Source of the DNA: CAZART01 sp964487555
GTDB lineage: Bacteria > Bacteroidota > Rhodothermia > Rhodothermales > VXPQ01
Length of the DNA: 48,087 nt
Direction of reading: 5' to 3'
Assembly (NCBI GenBank): GCA_964487555.1
Contig: CAZART010000027.1
Coordinates: forward strand, 1 to 48,087
This document shows, piece after piece, positions 26,198 through 33,832 of this stretch. Both the position numbers and the translations under genes were made by a program. The notes beneath the pieces are model-generated. The model had not been told where the DNA came from, searched no databases, and was given only the letters and a program-made list of their open reading frames with translations. Every line of letters starts with the position of its first letter. Within the stretch, counting starts at the first letter, position 1.

Positions 26198-28158
26198 CGA
26201 CCGACCTCCTCAGATGTCGTGGGGATCAGGCCGAGGAGCCGGTGCAACTCGTCGAGCACATCGATGAGATTCGCCGTGCTGTGGATGGCAAATTCGAAGA
26301 ATCGATCATCGAGTTCACCCGACACCTCAGGTTTAGCAACGACACCCCTTATCATATTGTCATTTAAGTCGTTTAGTTGATGATGAGCTATAGCAATAAG
26401 ATCGCGGTAAGCCTCGTCAGGGGCGCAGTAGACGACGATGTCGGGTGGACGATTGCGAATGGCGCGCTCGACCGCGTCGGTGTCGTCGAACCCGATAGGT
26501 GATTCGATCGTGAAGCCGCCGCATCCTAGAAAATTCGCGGCGAAGTTCGCACGCGCACTTCGGACGGCCGGCTCGCCAAAGGGTATGAGCAGGATGTGCA
26601 CGTTCCACCGCTCCCGTTCCGTCCGAAGCCGGCGCTCCTCCACGGGCTCGCTGATGCGTTCGCGCGGCAGCGGGTCGGCAAGAGAGGGTCCATCCAGGAG
26701 CGACGTCGGCATGATAAGTCGTGAGCCGGCGGCGACCTGCGCCCTTAGATCCTCAAAACTTCGAAGCAGAACGGACTCGCCTTGCCGTTCGGGATCGTCG
26801 ACACTGATCCCTTCGTCGGCCAGGTCGTGTAAACGCCGTTCGTTGGTGTCCGGAAAGTGGTTCGTTCCGACCAGAACCGTGCGACGCTCTGCGAAGGCCT
26901 GTCGTTGTTCGGCCCTTATCGAATCGAGCCGCTGATGGATGAAGCCTTTTTCGAGGGCGTCAAAAAGTCCGCCTTCGGATTCTATGTCCTGGAAGAGCTG
27001 CCAGGCCCGTCGGCCCAAAGAATCGGTCAGCATCTCCACGTAGTAACTGCCGGCTGCAGGATCGGCGACGTGGCCAAAACCGCCCTCGAAGCGAAGAATG
27101 TACTGGATATTTCGAGCCATCCGATATGAAAACGCGTCGTACCTTCCCGCCGGTTCGTCAAAGGTTCGAATAGCGACGATGTCGCAGCCGCCTACGACGG
27201 CGCTTGCCGCCTCGGTCGTCGAGCGAAGCAGGTTCTCATGTGGATCGAACAACGTTTGATTGCGCGCGGACGTTTCGCCGTGAATAGGAGGCAGTTGGGC
27301 GCGCTCATCGGGCACAAAGACGTCGATGAGCCGGCGAACCACGATCCGAAGCGCTCTCAGACGTGCAATCTCCATGAAGTAAGACGAACCGATTTGCGTT
27401 CGGATTGCCAGACGATCAAGCACCTGACTGGCCGGGACGCCGCGCTCTATCATCTGAACCAGCGTCTCGCTTAGGGACGCGAGCAGCAGCGCCGTTTCCA
27501 GAACGGGCGTGGCACCGGCGTCGTGGTACACCGCGGACCCGACGGTGAGAACACGTACATCCGGAAGGCGCTCTCCGGCGACTGTGCGGAGCATGTCTGC
27601 CGCGAGATCCAGCAGGTGATCCAGCCGGCGGCCCGTGCGAGCCGATTCGGCGACCGGATCGAATTGCAGCGAGACGGGCGAACCGTTTCCGCGGTTCGTG
27701 TCGAGGTAAAGAGCCAGGAGGGCCGGACTGAACACCCCTCCCGCAAGGTGAAGCGCCACGCTCGCGTGCCGAATCTCTTTTAGGAAGGATTCGAAGTCAT
27801 CCTTTTTGAGAAGCGGCACGCCTTTACATCGATCGTGCTCGATGCGCAGGTCGATTCCAAGCATGTCGATGCCCGCGTCGATCGCTGTGCAGGCGTGCCT
27901 GACGGCCGCTTCGAGATCGGGAGTTCGGATGTCCTGGCGAAGTTTCCATCCAACCGGGACCTCTACGGTCTCGTGGTCGGATTGCGCGAGGACGGCGGTA
28001 TCTTCGGCCCGGTAATACGGCCGAACGGTAAGACCGTCCGGAAGGTGCCAGAGCAGCGTCTCGCCGTAGTCGGCTCCTCTGAGGTCCCGATGGATCTGCT
28101 CCTCCCATTCTTCCGTCGAGATGGGAGGAAAGTCATCCAATAGATGCACTCGACTCAT
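26194..28158 (-). CDS. mutA: Methylmalonyl-CoA mutase, small (non-catalytic) subunit
   Basis: A 654-residue partner of MutB: the same fold, but degenerate. It has the mutase-like barrel (LRQDIRTPDLEAAVRHACTA, RDxQTLF-type segment RNQTLFDPHENLL, FGHVADPAAGSYYVEMLTD), and in the C-terminal domain the DxHxxG cobalamin motif is missing (the equivalent region reads ANFLGCGGFTIESPIG). Loss of B12 binding is the rule for MutA, which stabilises the heterodimer. The first codons read MSRVHLLDDF. The initial 16 bases of the gene lie inside a three-copy tandem repeat, so a second ATG with the same beginning exists upstream and opens a seven-codon frame. It follows the TrmH-type gene by 55 bases on the same strand. 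Confidence 0.94.
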   Translation of the reverse strand: MSRVHLLDDFPPISTEEWEEQIHRDLRGADYGETLLWHLPDGLTVRPYYRAEDTAVLAQSDHETVEVPVGWKLRQDIRTPDLEAAVRHACTAIDAGIDMLGIDLRIEHDRCKGVPLLKKDDFESFLKEIRHASVALHLAGGVFSPALLALYLDTNRGNGSPVSLQFDPVAESARTGRRLDHLLDLAADMLRTVAGERLPDVRVLTVGSAVYHDAGATPVLETALLLASLSETLVQMIERGVPASQVLDRLAIRTQIGSSYFMEIARLRALRIVVRRLIDVFVPDERAQLPPIHGETSARNQTLFDPHENLLRSTTEAASAVVGGCDIVAIRTFDEPAGRYDAFSYRMARNIQYILRFEGGFGHVADPAAGSYYVEMLTDSLGRRAWQLFQDIESEGGLFDALEKGFIHQRLDSIRAEQRQAFAERRTVLVGTNHFPDTNERRLHDLADEGISVDDPERQGESVLLRSFEDLRAQVAAGSRLIMPTSLLDGPSLADPLPRERISEPVEERRLRTERERWNVHILLIPFGEPAVRSARANFAANFLGCGGFTIESPIGFDDTDAVERAIRNRPPDIVVYCAPDEAYRDLIAIAHHQLNDLNDNMIRGVVAKPEVSGELDDRFFEFAIHSTANLIDVLDELHRLLGLIPTTSEEVGR

Positions 28159-28189
28159 GATGCGCTCACTTATGATGCACTCTACTCAT
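28143..28189. repeat. Three-copy 15-16 base tandem repeat spanning the mutA start codon
   Basis: Units GATGCACTCGACTCAT (28143-28158), GATGCGCTCACTTAT (28159-28173) and GATGCACTCTACTCAT (28174-28189) abut exactly. The first is the 5' end of mutA read backwards and contains its start codon. The third regenerates an ATG at 28189 on the minus strand, opening the peptide MSRVHHK with a stop at 28168-28166, 7 bases before the mutA ATG. Confidence 0.93.
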
Positions 28190-28234
28190 AGCGTGTAGCG
28201 TCTGTTTGGTGCGTTACTCAAAGCGTGTCGCGTC
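28183..28234. repeat. Direct repeat of the TrmH-like gene's 3' end within the mutA leader
   Basis: Twenty bases at 28215-28234, containing the stop and last codons of the minus-strand methyltransferase gene, recur at 28183-28202 with two mismatches (shared core TACTCA, then AGCGTGT and GCGTC). The copies are 32 bases apart, so the spacer seems to have grown by duplicating the end of one gene and the start of the next. Confidence 0.85.
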
Positions 28235-28846
28235 CATTGGGTGGGTTTGCTTCATTTCCGCATCGGCGACGTTGTGCCCTGGACTACCGCCGCCGGTCGG
28301 AAACGCGCCCAGTCCATTGAGGTCGCGGAACCGGCGCACAACGTCAAAAATCGCGATTCCGTAGGCCACCGATACGTTCAGCGATTGCTTCGCGCCGTAC
28401 TGCGGAACTTCCAGCGCGAGATCGGCCCGCTCAACAATAGCATCATCCACGCCGTGCAGCTCGTTGCCGACGACAAGGCACAGTGGAAAATGATCGGGCG
28501 TGACGTCCGTAGTGGCGGTTGGCTCGTCCGTGATCTCGAGGATACCTACCGTGTAGCCTCGGTTCTTGAGACGGAGGACGACGTCGACGGGATTCGCGTC
28601 ATAGGTCCAGGCAACGGTATCCTGCGCTCCAAGGGCGGTTTTGTGCACGGCGGGATTATCAGGCGTACCGGAGATGCCGGTGAGATAAACGTGCTCAATC
28701 AAGGCAGCATCCGACGTGCGAAAAATGGAGCCGACATTGAAAATGGACCGGACGCTATCGACGACGACCGAGATGGGATGCTTCGGTAACAAAGCGGCGT
28801 TCACTGGATCAGGTCTCCGGATCTCTTCGTGCCTAAGCTTTCGCAT
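28214..28846 (-). CDS. TrmH/SpoU-family RNA 2'-O-methyltransferase
   Basis: A 210-residue SPOUT enzyme with the three family motifs: VRSIFNVGSIFRTSDAA (motif 1, catalytic Asn and Arg), CLVVGNELHGVDD (motif 2, SAM-binding knot) and QYGAKQSLNVSVAYGIAIFD (motif 3). It should transfer a methyl group from SAM to a ribose 2'-OH in tRNA or rRNA. The short form without an N-terminal L30e-like domain leaves the target open. It is divergent from the LEA-type lipoprotein gene, with only 36 bases between the start codons, so their promoters must overlap one another or the coding ends. mutA lies 55 bases downstream and may be on the same transcript, though no functional link is known. Confidence 0.92.
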   Translation of the reverse strand: MRKLRHEEIRRPDPVNAALLPKHPISVVVDSVRSIFNVGSIFRTSDAALIEHVYLTGISGTPDNPAVHKTALGAQDTVAWTYDANPVDVVLRLKNRGYTVGILEITDEPTATTDVTPDHFPLCLVVGNELHGVDDAIVERADLALEVPQYGAKQSLNVSVAYGIAIFDVVRRFRDLNGLGAFPTGGGSPGHNVADAEMKQTHPMDATRFE

Positions 28847-28882
28847 ATCACCTTTTTGCGAATTAGAGTGTACGACGTAGCC

Positions 28883-29500
28883 ATGAAAACCGTTTACCGC
28901 ACCGTCGCCGTCGCGATCCTACTGATCGTGCCCGCTACATTCATCCAGGGATGTCAGACGCTGCGAGAGATTTCGGCCCTTCGGCTGGTGAACTTTGCCA
29001 TTGACAGCGTTACCGACGCGCGCCTGGCCGGCGTTCAGATCGAACGGTTGCGGACCTACGAAGATCTCTCGCGCACGGATATCCTTCGCCTCAGCGCGGC
29101 GCTGGCGAGGCAGGAGCTGCCCTTTCAGTTTCGATTGAATGTGGCGGCGAGAAATCCCGAGGAAAACCAGGTTCAGGCGCGCCTGGTGCGAATGGGCTGG
29201 ACGTTGCTGCTGGAGGACCGAGAAACGATTAGCGGCACGCTCGAAGAAAATTACGTGCTGCCGGCGGGTCAAACCACAACGATTCCATTGACCATCGAGC
29301 TTGATCTCGTGGACTTCTTCGATCGGAATCTCGAAGACCTGGTCAACCTCGCGCTATCGGCGGCAGGAGGGGGTGGTGAGGCGACGAACGTGAAATTAAA
29401 TGCCCGGCCGACGATCGACACGCCGCTCGGCGAAATGGAATATCCTCGGCAGATTACGATCGTGAGCCGAGACGTAGGCGGTGCGCAGTCGAACGATTAG
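28883..29500 (+). CDS. LEA type 2 (WHy-like) family lipoprotein
   Basis: A 205-residue lipoprotein: signal MKTVYRTVAVAILLIVPAT with lipobox FIQGC. The mature protein shows the LEA-2/WHy beta-sandwich pattern: LRLVNFAIDSVTDARLAGVQ, LPFQFRLNVAARNPEENQVQ, VRMGWTLLLEDRETISGTLE and the PAGQTTTIPLTIELDL strand. The NP motif and the Trp-Leu strand are typical. Bacterial members are envelope proteins associated with stress tolerance; the precise role is not known. I start at ATG 28883 because it yields a clean lipoprotein signal; an upstream GTG at 28829 would add 18 residues and place the coding region inside the divergent neighbour. TATCACCTTTTTG at 28846-28858 is a possible -7 element. Confidence 0.83.
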   Translation: MKTVYRTVAVAILLIVPATFIQGCQTLREISALRLVNFAIDSVTDARLAGVQIERLRTYEDLSRTDILRLSAALARQELPFQFRLNVAARNPEENQVQARLVRMGWTLLLEDRETISGTLEENYVLPAGQTTTIPLTIELDLVDFFDRNLEDLVNLALSAAGGGGEATNVKLNARPTIDTPLGEMEYPRQITIVSRDVGGAQSND

Positions 29501-29530
29501 TTCTTCACGAACACTCCTCGAGGCGGACTG

Positions 29531-29573
29531 TTGCACTACGTGGCCGAAAATGCTACTCTTCTAGGCTACCTTG
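29531..29573 (+). promoter_or_regulatory. Candidate promoter region of cmk
   Basis: TTGC at 29531-29534 is followed after 19 bases by TACTCTTC (29554-29561); a second -7-like TACCTTG lies at 29567-29573, 22 bases before the GTG start of cmk. TACCTTG occurs again upstream of the lipoprotein gene at 41312. Which, if either, is used cannot be told by eye. Confidence 0.3.
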
Positions 29574-29595
29574 CGCAGCGGTTTCAGACGAGTAC

Positions 29596-30282
29596 GTGAT
29601 TATCGCAATTGACGGCCCCGCCGGGTCTGGGAAAAGTACGACGGCCAGGGTCGTGGCTCACCGACTGGGATTCCTGTACCTCGATACGGGAGCTATGTAT
29701 CGCGCTGTAGCCTTGGCATTCATCCGAAAGGGCGCCCTACGCACTTCGGACGACGCACGGCGGATTCTACCCGGCATTCGCATCGACCTCTCGCACGATG
29801 AGCGCGGTCTTCGAGTGATGCTCAACGATGCCGACGTTTCTGAGGCTATTCGTCGCCCTGAAGTGTCGGCGGTGTCGAGTGAAGTCGCGGCGCTTGCGCC
29901 GGTCCGCACGAAACTTGTAGAGGAGCAGCGCCGAATCGCACGTGATTACGAACAGGAGGGTGGCGGCGTCGTCGTCGACGGGCGGGACATCGGCACAGTA
30001 GTCTTTCCAGATGCCGACGTCAAATTCTTCATGACGGCGGGCGAGGAAGTTAGAGCCGCACGCCGCTATGATGAATTCGTGGAGAAGGGGGAGGCGGTCT
30101 CTTTCGATGACGTGCTCGACGACATCCGGCGGCGCGATAAACAAGACGCATCCCGCGCGCTTGCTCCGCTCCGAAAGGCAGATGACGCCGTCGAGCTGGA
30201 TACCTCTCGGTTAAATGTCGACGAGCAGGTTGGTATTGTAATTCAAGCAGTTAAGGAACGACAAAACCGTTCCTCCGTATAG
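29596..30282 (+). CDS. cmk: Cytidylate kinase
   Basis: Phosphorylates CMP and dCMP with ATP, feeding CTP and dCTP synthesis. The 228-residue protein starts with GTG (VIIAIDGPAGSGKSTTARVV), with the P-loop at residues 7-15. The CMP-binding parts follow: LDTGAMYRAVALAFI, DVSEAIRRPEVSAVSSEVAA, then VVVDGRDIGTVVFPDADVKF with the catalytic Arg and Asp, and the lid RRRDKQDASRALAPL. Length is standard. The gene directly precedes rpsA, an order conserved in many bacteria; 200 bases separate them, enough for a separate rpsA promoter. Confidence 0.97.
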   Translation: MIIAIDGPAGSGKSTTARVVAHRLGFLYLDTGAMYRAVALAFIRKGALRTSDDARRILPGIRIDLSHDERGLRVMLNDADVSEAIRRPEVSAVSSEVAALAPVRTKLVEEQRRIARDYEQEGGGVVVDGRDIGTVVFPDADVKFFMTAGEEVRAARRYDEFVEKGEAVSFDDVLDDIRRRDKQDASRALAPLRKADDAVELDTSRLNVDEQVGIVIQAVKERQNRSSV

Positions 30283-30375
30283 CACAGTTCGCATAAAAAC
30301 GGCTTCCGGGATGCGGAATCGCATCACCCTTCACTGGGGCCGTTAACAATCATGTTTCACTTTAAGAAGCGTTCG

Positions 30376-30410
30376 TTTGACGTGGGAAGGGTCGTCGGAC
30401 GGGCACTTTG
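30376..30410 (+). promoter_or_regulatory. Possible rpsA promoter in the cmk-rpsA spacer
   Basis: Within the 200-base cmk-rpsA gap (30283-30482) TTTG at 30376-30379 and GCACTTTG at 30403-30410 resemble the -33/-7 pattern of Bacteroidota, but the spacing is wide and the TA of the -7 box is missing. The rest of the leader holds no gene and no strong hairpin. Weak candidate. Confidence 0.22.
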
Positions 30411-30482
30411 TTAAACCAGAGGGCAGCGCGGCTCTAGTTCAAATCAGCCCAACATGTTGGAGCTGCGCGTCCGGAGAAATAT

Positions 30483-33400
30483 ATGGCTGAAGACCAGCAG
30501 AAAGCGAAGCAGACAGAAGCAGTCGAAGAAGAAGAGACCAGTAAGGAAGAGGCAAAAGCCGCCGAGGCAAACGGAAAGCTCTCAGACAACGGCTCGAAAG
30601 ACAAGGAAGGGGCCGAAACTCCCGCGGATGAAGAAGCCGAGGCGCCCGTCTCCGAAGATGAGTCTGAGACGGCAACCTCCGAGATTCAAGCTGAAGCCAC
30701 CCCTGATGAGGAAATCGATCCTCCCTCAGAAGCAGATCCTATCGCGAAAGCCGACCCCTCTGCCGAAGCCGAGGCCTCTGCAAAAGCCGAGGCCTCCACA
30801 AAAGCCGAGGCCTCTGCAAAAGCCGAGCCTTCCGCAGATGCTGATGCCTCTGCAAAAGCCGAGCCTTCCGCAGATGCTGATGCCTCTGTAGAAGCCGACG
30901 CGACGGATGTCGCGGATGTGGATCCGGACGAGATTGCCGCGTCGAACGACGCCGATGACGACTCGGACGGCGGCCCGAAAGGCCGTCTTCTAGAGGAGGC
31001 CGTCGACGCCGCAACCTCTGCAATGGACGTTCCTGCCGCTGAAGATGCCGGGGTTTCGGCTACAGAAGACGAACCCCTCACGTCGATATCCGCGGCCGAT
31101 CCGCTCGAGCCGACCGGCCGCGTCGGGTACACCGGCGAAATCGTCGGCCGGGTTATCAAACTGGAAGATCTGGAGGGTGACGGCGAAGAGGTAACTGCGG
31201 CTTCGCAGAGCTACGAACAGCTCATGAAGCTGGTCGAGCAGTCCTTCACCAAAGTTAAGGAACAGGAAATCGTCCACGGCCGCGTCGTCAGCGTCGGCGA
31301 AAAGGACGTGGTTATAGATATCGGATTCAAGAGCGACGGCGTCGTATCTCTGAACGAGTTCGATCGCGAGCTGAAAGCCGGCGATGAAGTCGAAGTGTTC
31401 ATCGATCGGCTGGAGGACTATCACGGCCAGCTCGTGCTGTCGAAGACGAAGGCCGATCAGGTCCGCCGCTGGCAGCGTATCGAGGATGCCTTCAATAATG
31501 AGCAGGTTCTCGAAGGTACGATCGTGCGTCGCATTAAGGGTGGCATGATCGTCGAGCTGTTTGGCAACATGGAGGCCTTTCTCCCCGGCTCGCAAATCGA
31601 CGTTCGTCCGGTGCGGGACTTCGATGCGTACCTGGGCACGAAGATGGAGTTCAAGATCGTCAAGCTCAATCCGGCGAATGAGAACATCGTCGTCTCTCAT
31701 AAGGCCCTCATCGAGAAGGAGCTCGAAGCCCAGCGGAAAAACATCCTCTCCACGATGGAGTCGGGTCAAATTCTCGAGGGCATCGTCAAAAACATCACCG
31801 ACTTCGGCGTCTTCATCGACCTCGGCGGTGTTGACGGACTTCTTCACATCACCGACCTGTCCTGGGGCCGCGTTTCGCACCCCTCTGAATTGGTCGATCT
31901 CGATGAAAAGCTCAATGTCGTCGTCCTCGATTACGACAAGGAGCGTCAACGTATTTCCCTCGGGCTCAAGCAGCTTCAGCCGCATCCGTGGGAAGACATC
32001 AACGAGAAATACACGGAAGGTGAGACCGTCGAAGGCAAGGTCGTATCGATTACCGACTATGGCGCATTTGTCGAGCTCGAGAAGGGCATCGAGGGTCTCG
32101 TCCACATTTCTGAAATGAGCTGGACGGAGCACATTCGGCATCCAAGCCAGATGGTCTCGTTGGGTCAACTCGTAAAAGTCAAGATCCTGAACATCGACAA
32201 GGAGGGAAAGAAGATTTCCCTCGGAATGAAGCAGCTCGAGCCCGATCCATGGACGGGCATCGCGGAGCGCTATCCCCCGGGCACCGTTCTTCGAGGCAAG
32301 GTTCGCAACATCACCAACTTCGGTGTGTTCGTCGAGATTGAGCCGGGCATAGACGGCCTCGTGCACATTTCCGATCTGTCGTGGACGAAGAAGATTCGCC
32401 ATCCGGGTGAGATGATTAAGAAGGGCCAGGATCTGGACGTCGTGATCCTCAACGTCGACGAAGAGGCACGTCGCATATCGCTCGGCCACAAGCAGGTCGA
32501 GACGAACCCCTGGAATCAGTTCGCGAAAGTGTATGCCGAAGGCACGGACACGACGGCCAAGGTCGTGCGCTCAAATGAAGGCGGTCTCGTCGTCGAGCTG
32601 CCACTCGAAGTCGAGGCGTTCGTGCCTGCAAGCGAGTTAAAAAACGGCCCGCAGAATTTCCAGGAGTTCTATCAGACCGATCAGGAGATCGAGTTGCGGG
32701 TCATCAAATTTGATCCGAACCAGAAGGAAATCGTGCTTAGCGAAGCTGCAAAGGATCGTGCCGAAGAGCGCGTCGAGCGGCAGGAGCAGGAGCGCGAGCG
32801 TCGTACCGAACGCAAGCGTGAAGATCGCGAGGTTCGCGAGTTCAAGAAGGGCGCTGAGGCCTCCGGTCCGACAACCCTGGGAGAGCTCAGTGGACTGGCC
32901 GATCTGAAGGCTCAGATCGAAGAGGCAGAGAGCGCCGCCGTCATCGGAGGCAAGGACGACGCCGAAGCGATGGCTCGTGAAGCAGCTCTGCCCGGGCCGG
33001 CTGAGAAGGAGTCGATTCCCGAGGCGGAGGACGACGATGCCACGATCGTCGACGAAGGTCCGACGCCCGAACAGCAGGCCGAAGCCGAGATGGAAGAGAG
33101 CGACGAGACCGTCGTGACGACCGCTGAGGCTTCCGGTGAGATGGAGGCTACACCCGGAGCGAAGCAGCGCGGACAGGCCGGCAAGCGAAAGGAGCAGGCC
33201 GGTGACAAACGCACGAAGGCTAGTCATCCCACGGAGCCGCCCGCTTCTCGCGATCAGCGCCAGGAAGACGCCGGTGACGTGATGCCTGCCGAGAAGTCGA
33301 AGGCGTCTGCAAAATCGGTCGGCGATACGGACAAGGAGGGCGCTGCCGAAGCGGCCGAGGCCGCTACGCAGGACAAGACTCCGGCGAAGGAAGGCGGCGA

Positions 33401-33764
33401 TAAGCCGATTGCTACGATCGAAGGCGAACCTTCCGTCGCTGAGATAGAATCGCGCACGACGACCGAGGAAGGCGAGAAAGCGGTTACCAAGGAAAAGGTA
33501 AAGCAGAAGGCGGAAGAAGCCGCCGATGCCGCGGAAGAAGCCGCCGAACCGGAAGAAGCCGCCGAAGCGGAAGAGTCCGAGACGGAAGCGGAAGCCGCGG
33601 CGGGAAAAACTGTTGCGGAAGCAGACGTGGAAGCCGAGACGGAAGAATCCGTCGCCGAAGCCGAAGCGGAAGAAGCCGACGCCGACGAAGCGGTAGCTGA
33701 AACCGGCGTGGAAGACGCTGAGGCGGAAGAACCCGCTGAGCAAGAGAAAAAGGAAGAAAAATAG
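30483..33764 (+). CDS. rpsA: 30S ribosomal protein S1 with long acidic N- and C-terminal extensions
   Basis: A 1093-residue S1, about twice E. coli's 557. Six S1 (OB-fold) domains lie near residues 260-330, 348-410, 430-500, 515-585, 600-672 and 689-760. Domains 3-5 are the most canonical (ITDFGVFIDLGGVDGLLHIT, ITDYGAFVELEKGIEGLVHI, ITNFGVFVEIEPGIDGLVHI). S1 binds mRNA on the 30S subunit and is vital where Shine-Dalgarno sequences are weak, as here. The flanks are exceptional: about 255 N-terminal residues and 330 C-terminal residues of low-complexity, Glu/Ala/Asp-rich sequence, including hexapeptide repeats at residues 92-139. The reading frame runs unbroken through all domains and ends at a strong terminator, so the tails are encoded with the protein. 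Position after cmk is conserved in many bacteria. Confidence 0.95.
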   Translation: MAEDQQKAKQTEAVEEEETSKEEAKAAEANGKLSDNGSKDKEGAETPADEEAEAPVSEDESETATSEIQAEATPDEEIDPPSEADPIAKADPSAEAEASAKAEASTKAEASAKAEPSADADASAKAEPSADADASVEADATDVADVDPDEIAASNDADDDSDGGPKGRLLEEAVDAATSAMDVPAAEDAGVSATEDEPLTSISAADPLEPTGRVGYTGEIVGRVIKLEDLEGDGEEVTAASQSYEQLMKLVEQSFTKVKEQEIVHGRVVSVGEKDVVIDIGFKSDGVVSLNEFDRELKAGDEVEVFIDRLEDYHGQLVLSKTKADQVRRWQRIEDAFNNEQVLEGTIVRRIKGGMIVELFGNMEAFLPGSQIDVRPVRDFDAYLGTKMEFKIVKLNPANENIVVSHKALIEKELEAQRKNILSTMESGQILEGIVKNITDFGVFIDLGGVDGLLHITDLSWGRVSHPSELVDLDEKLNVVVLDYDKERQRISLGLKQLQPHPWEDINEKYTEGETVEGKVVSITDYGAFVELEKGIEGLVHISEMSWTEHIRHPSQMVSLGQLVKVKILNIDKEGKKISLGMKQLEPDPWTGIAERYPPGTVLRGKVRNITNFGVFVEIEPGIDGLVHISDLSWTKKIRHPGEMIKKGQDLDVVILNVDEEARRISLGHKQVETNPWNQFAKVYAEGTDTTAKVVRSNEGGLVVELPLEVEAFVPASELKNGPQNFQEFYQTDQEIELRVIKFDPNQKEIVLSEAAKDRAEERVERQEQERERRTERKREDREVREFKKGAEASGPTTLGELSGLADLKAQIEEAESAAVIGGKDDAEAMAREAALPGPAEKESIPEAEDDDATIVDEGPTPEQQAEAEMEESDETVVTTAEASGEMEATPGAKQRGQAGKRKEQAGDKRTKASHPTEPPASRDQRQEDAGDVMPAEKSKASAKSVGDTDKEGAAEAAEAATQDKTPAKEGGDKPIATIEGEPSVAEIESRTTTEEGEKAVTKEKVKQKAEEAADAAEEAAEPEEAAEAEESETEAEAAAGKTVAEADVEAETEESVAEAEAEEADADEAVAETGVEDAEAEEPAEQEKKEEK
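30756..30899 (+). repeat. 18-base coding repeat (hexapeptide) in the S1 N-terminal extension
   Basis: Eight in-frame hexads, residues 92-139, follow the pattern (P/A)-S-(A/T/V)-(K/E/D)-A-(E/D), such as ASAKAE and PSADAD; a ninth, PIAKAD, precedes them. At DNA level the 18-base unit is nearly identical in several copies, and the pair ASAKAE-PSADAD is itself duplicated as a 36-base unit, indicating recent slippage or unequal recombination. Confidence 0.92.
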
Positions 33765-33794
33765 TCCTCGACGCTTCTCACATCGTTGTAGGGA

Positions 33795-33832
33795 AAGGCG
33801 GCATCCTCCACGTTGGGGGTGCCGCCTTCTTT
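33795..33832 (+). terminator. Rho-independent terminator of rpsA
   Basis: AAGGCGGCA (33795-33803) pairs with TGCCGCCTT (33820-33828); the pairing continues inward through CCTC/GGGG, and CTTT follows at once. It lies 31 bases after the rpsA stop. Confidence 0.85.

Noticed and set aside
26194..28158. MutA as a second catalytic mutase or a pseudogene
   Set aside because: It is full length with intact frame; lack of the cobalamin motif is normal for the small subunit.
28159..28213. Possible cobalamin riboswitch before mutA
   Set aside because: The leader is only 55 bases and made of short repeats; there is no room for a B12 aptamer and no B12-box-like sequence.
30756..30899. Regular short repeats suggesting a CRISPR array
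   Set aside because: The units are 18 bases, in frame, without unique spacers, and encode hexapeptides within rpsA.
30990..32489. A 499-codon open frame on the minus strand opposite rpsA
   Set aside because: Antisense mirror of the repeated S1 domains; the repeated pattern in its product is explained by the repeats on the coding strand.
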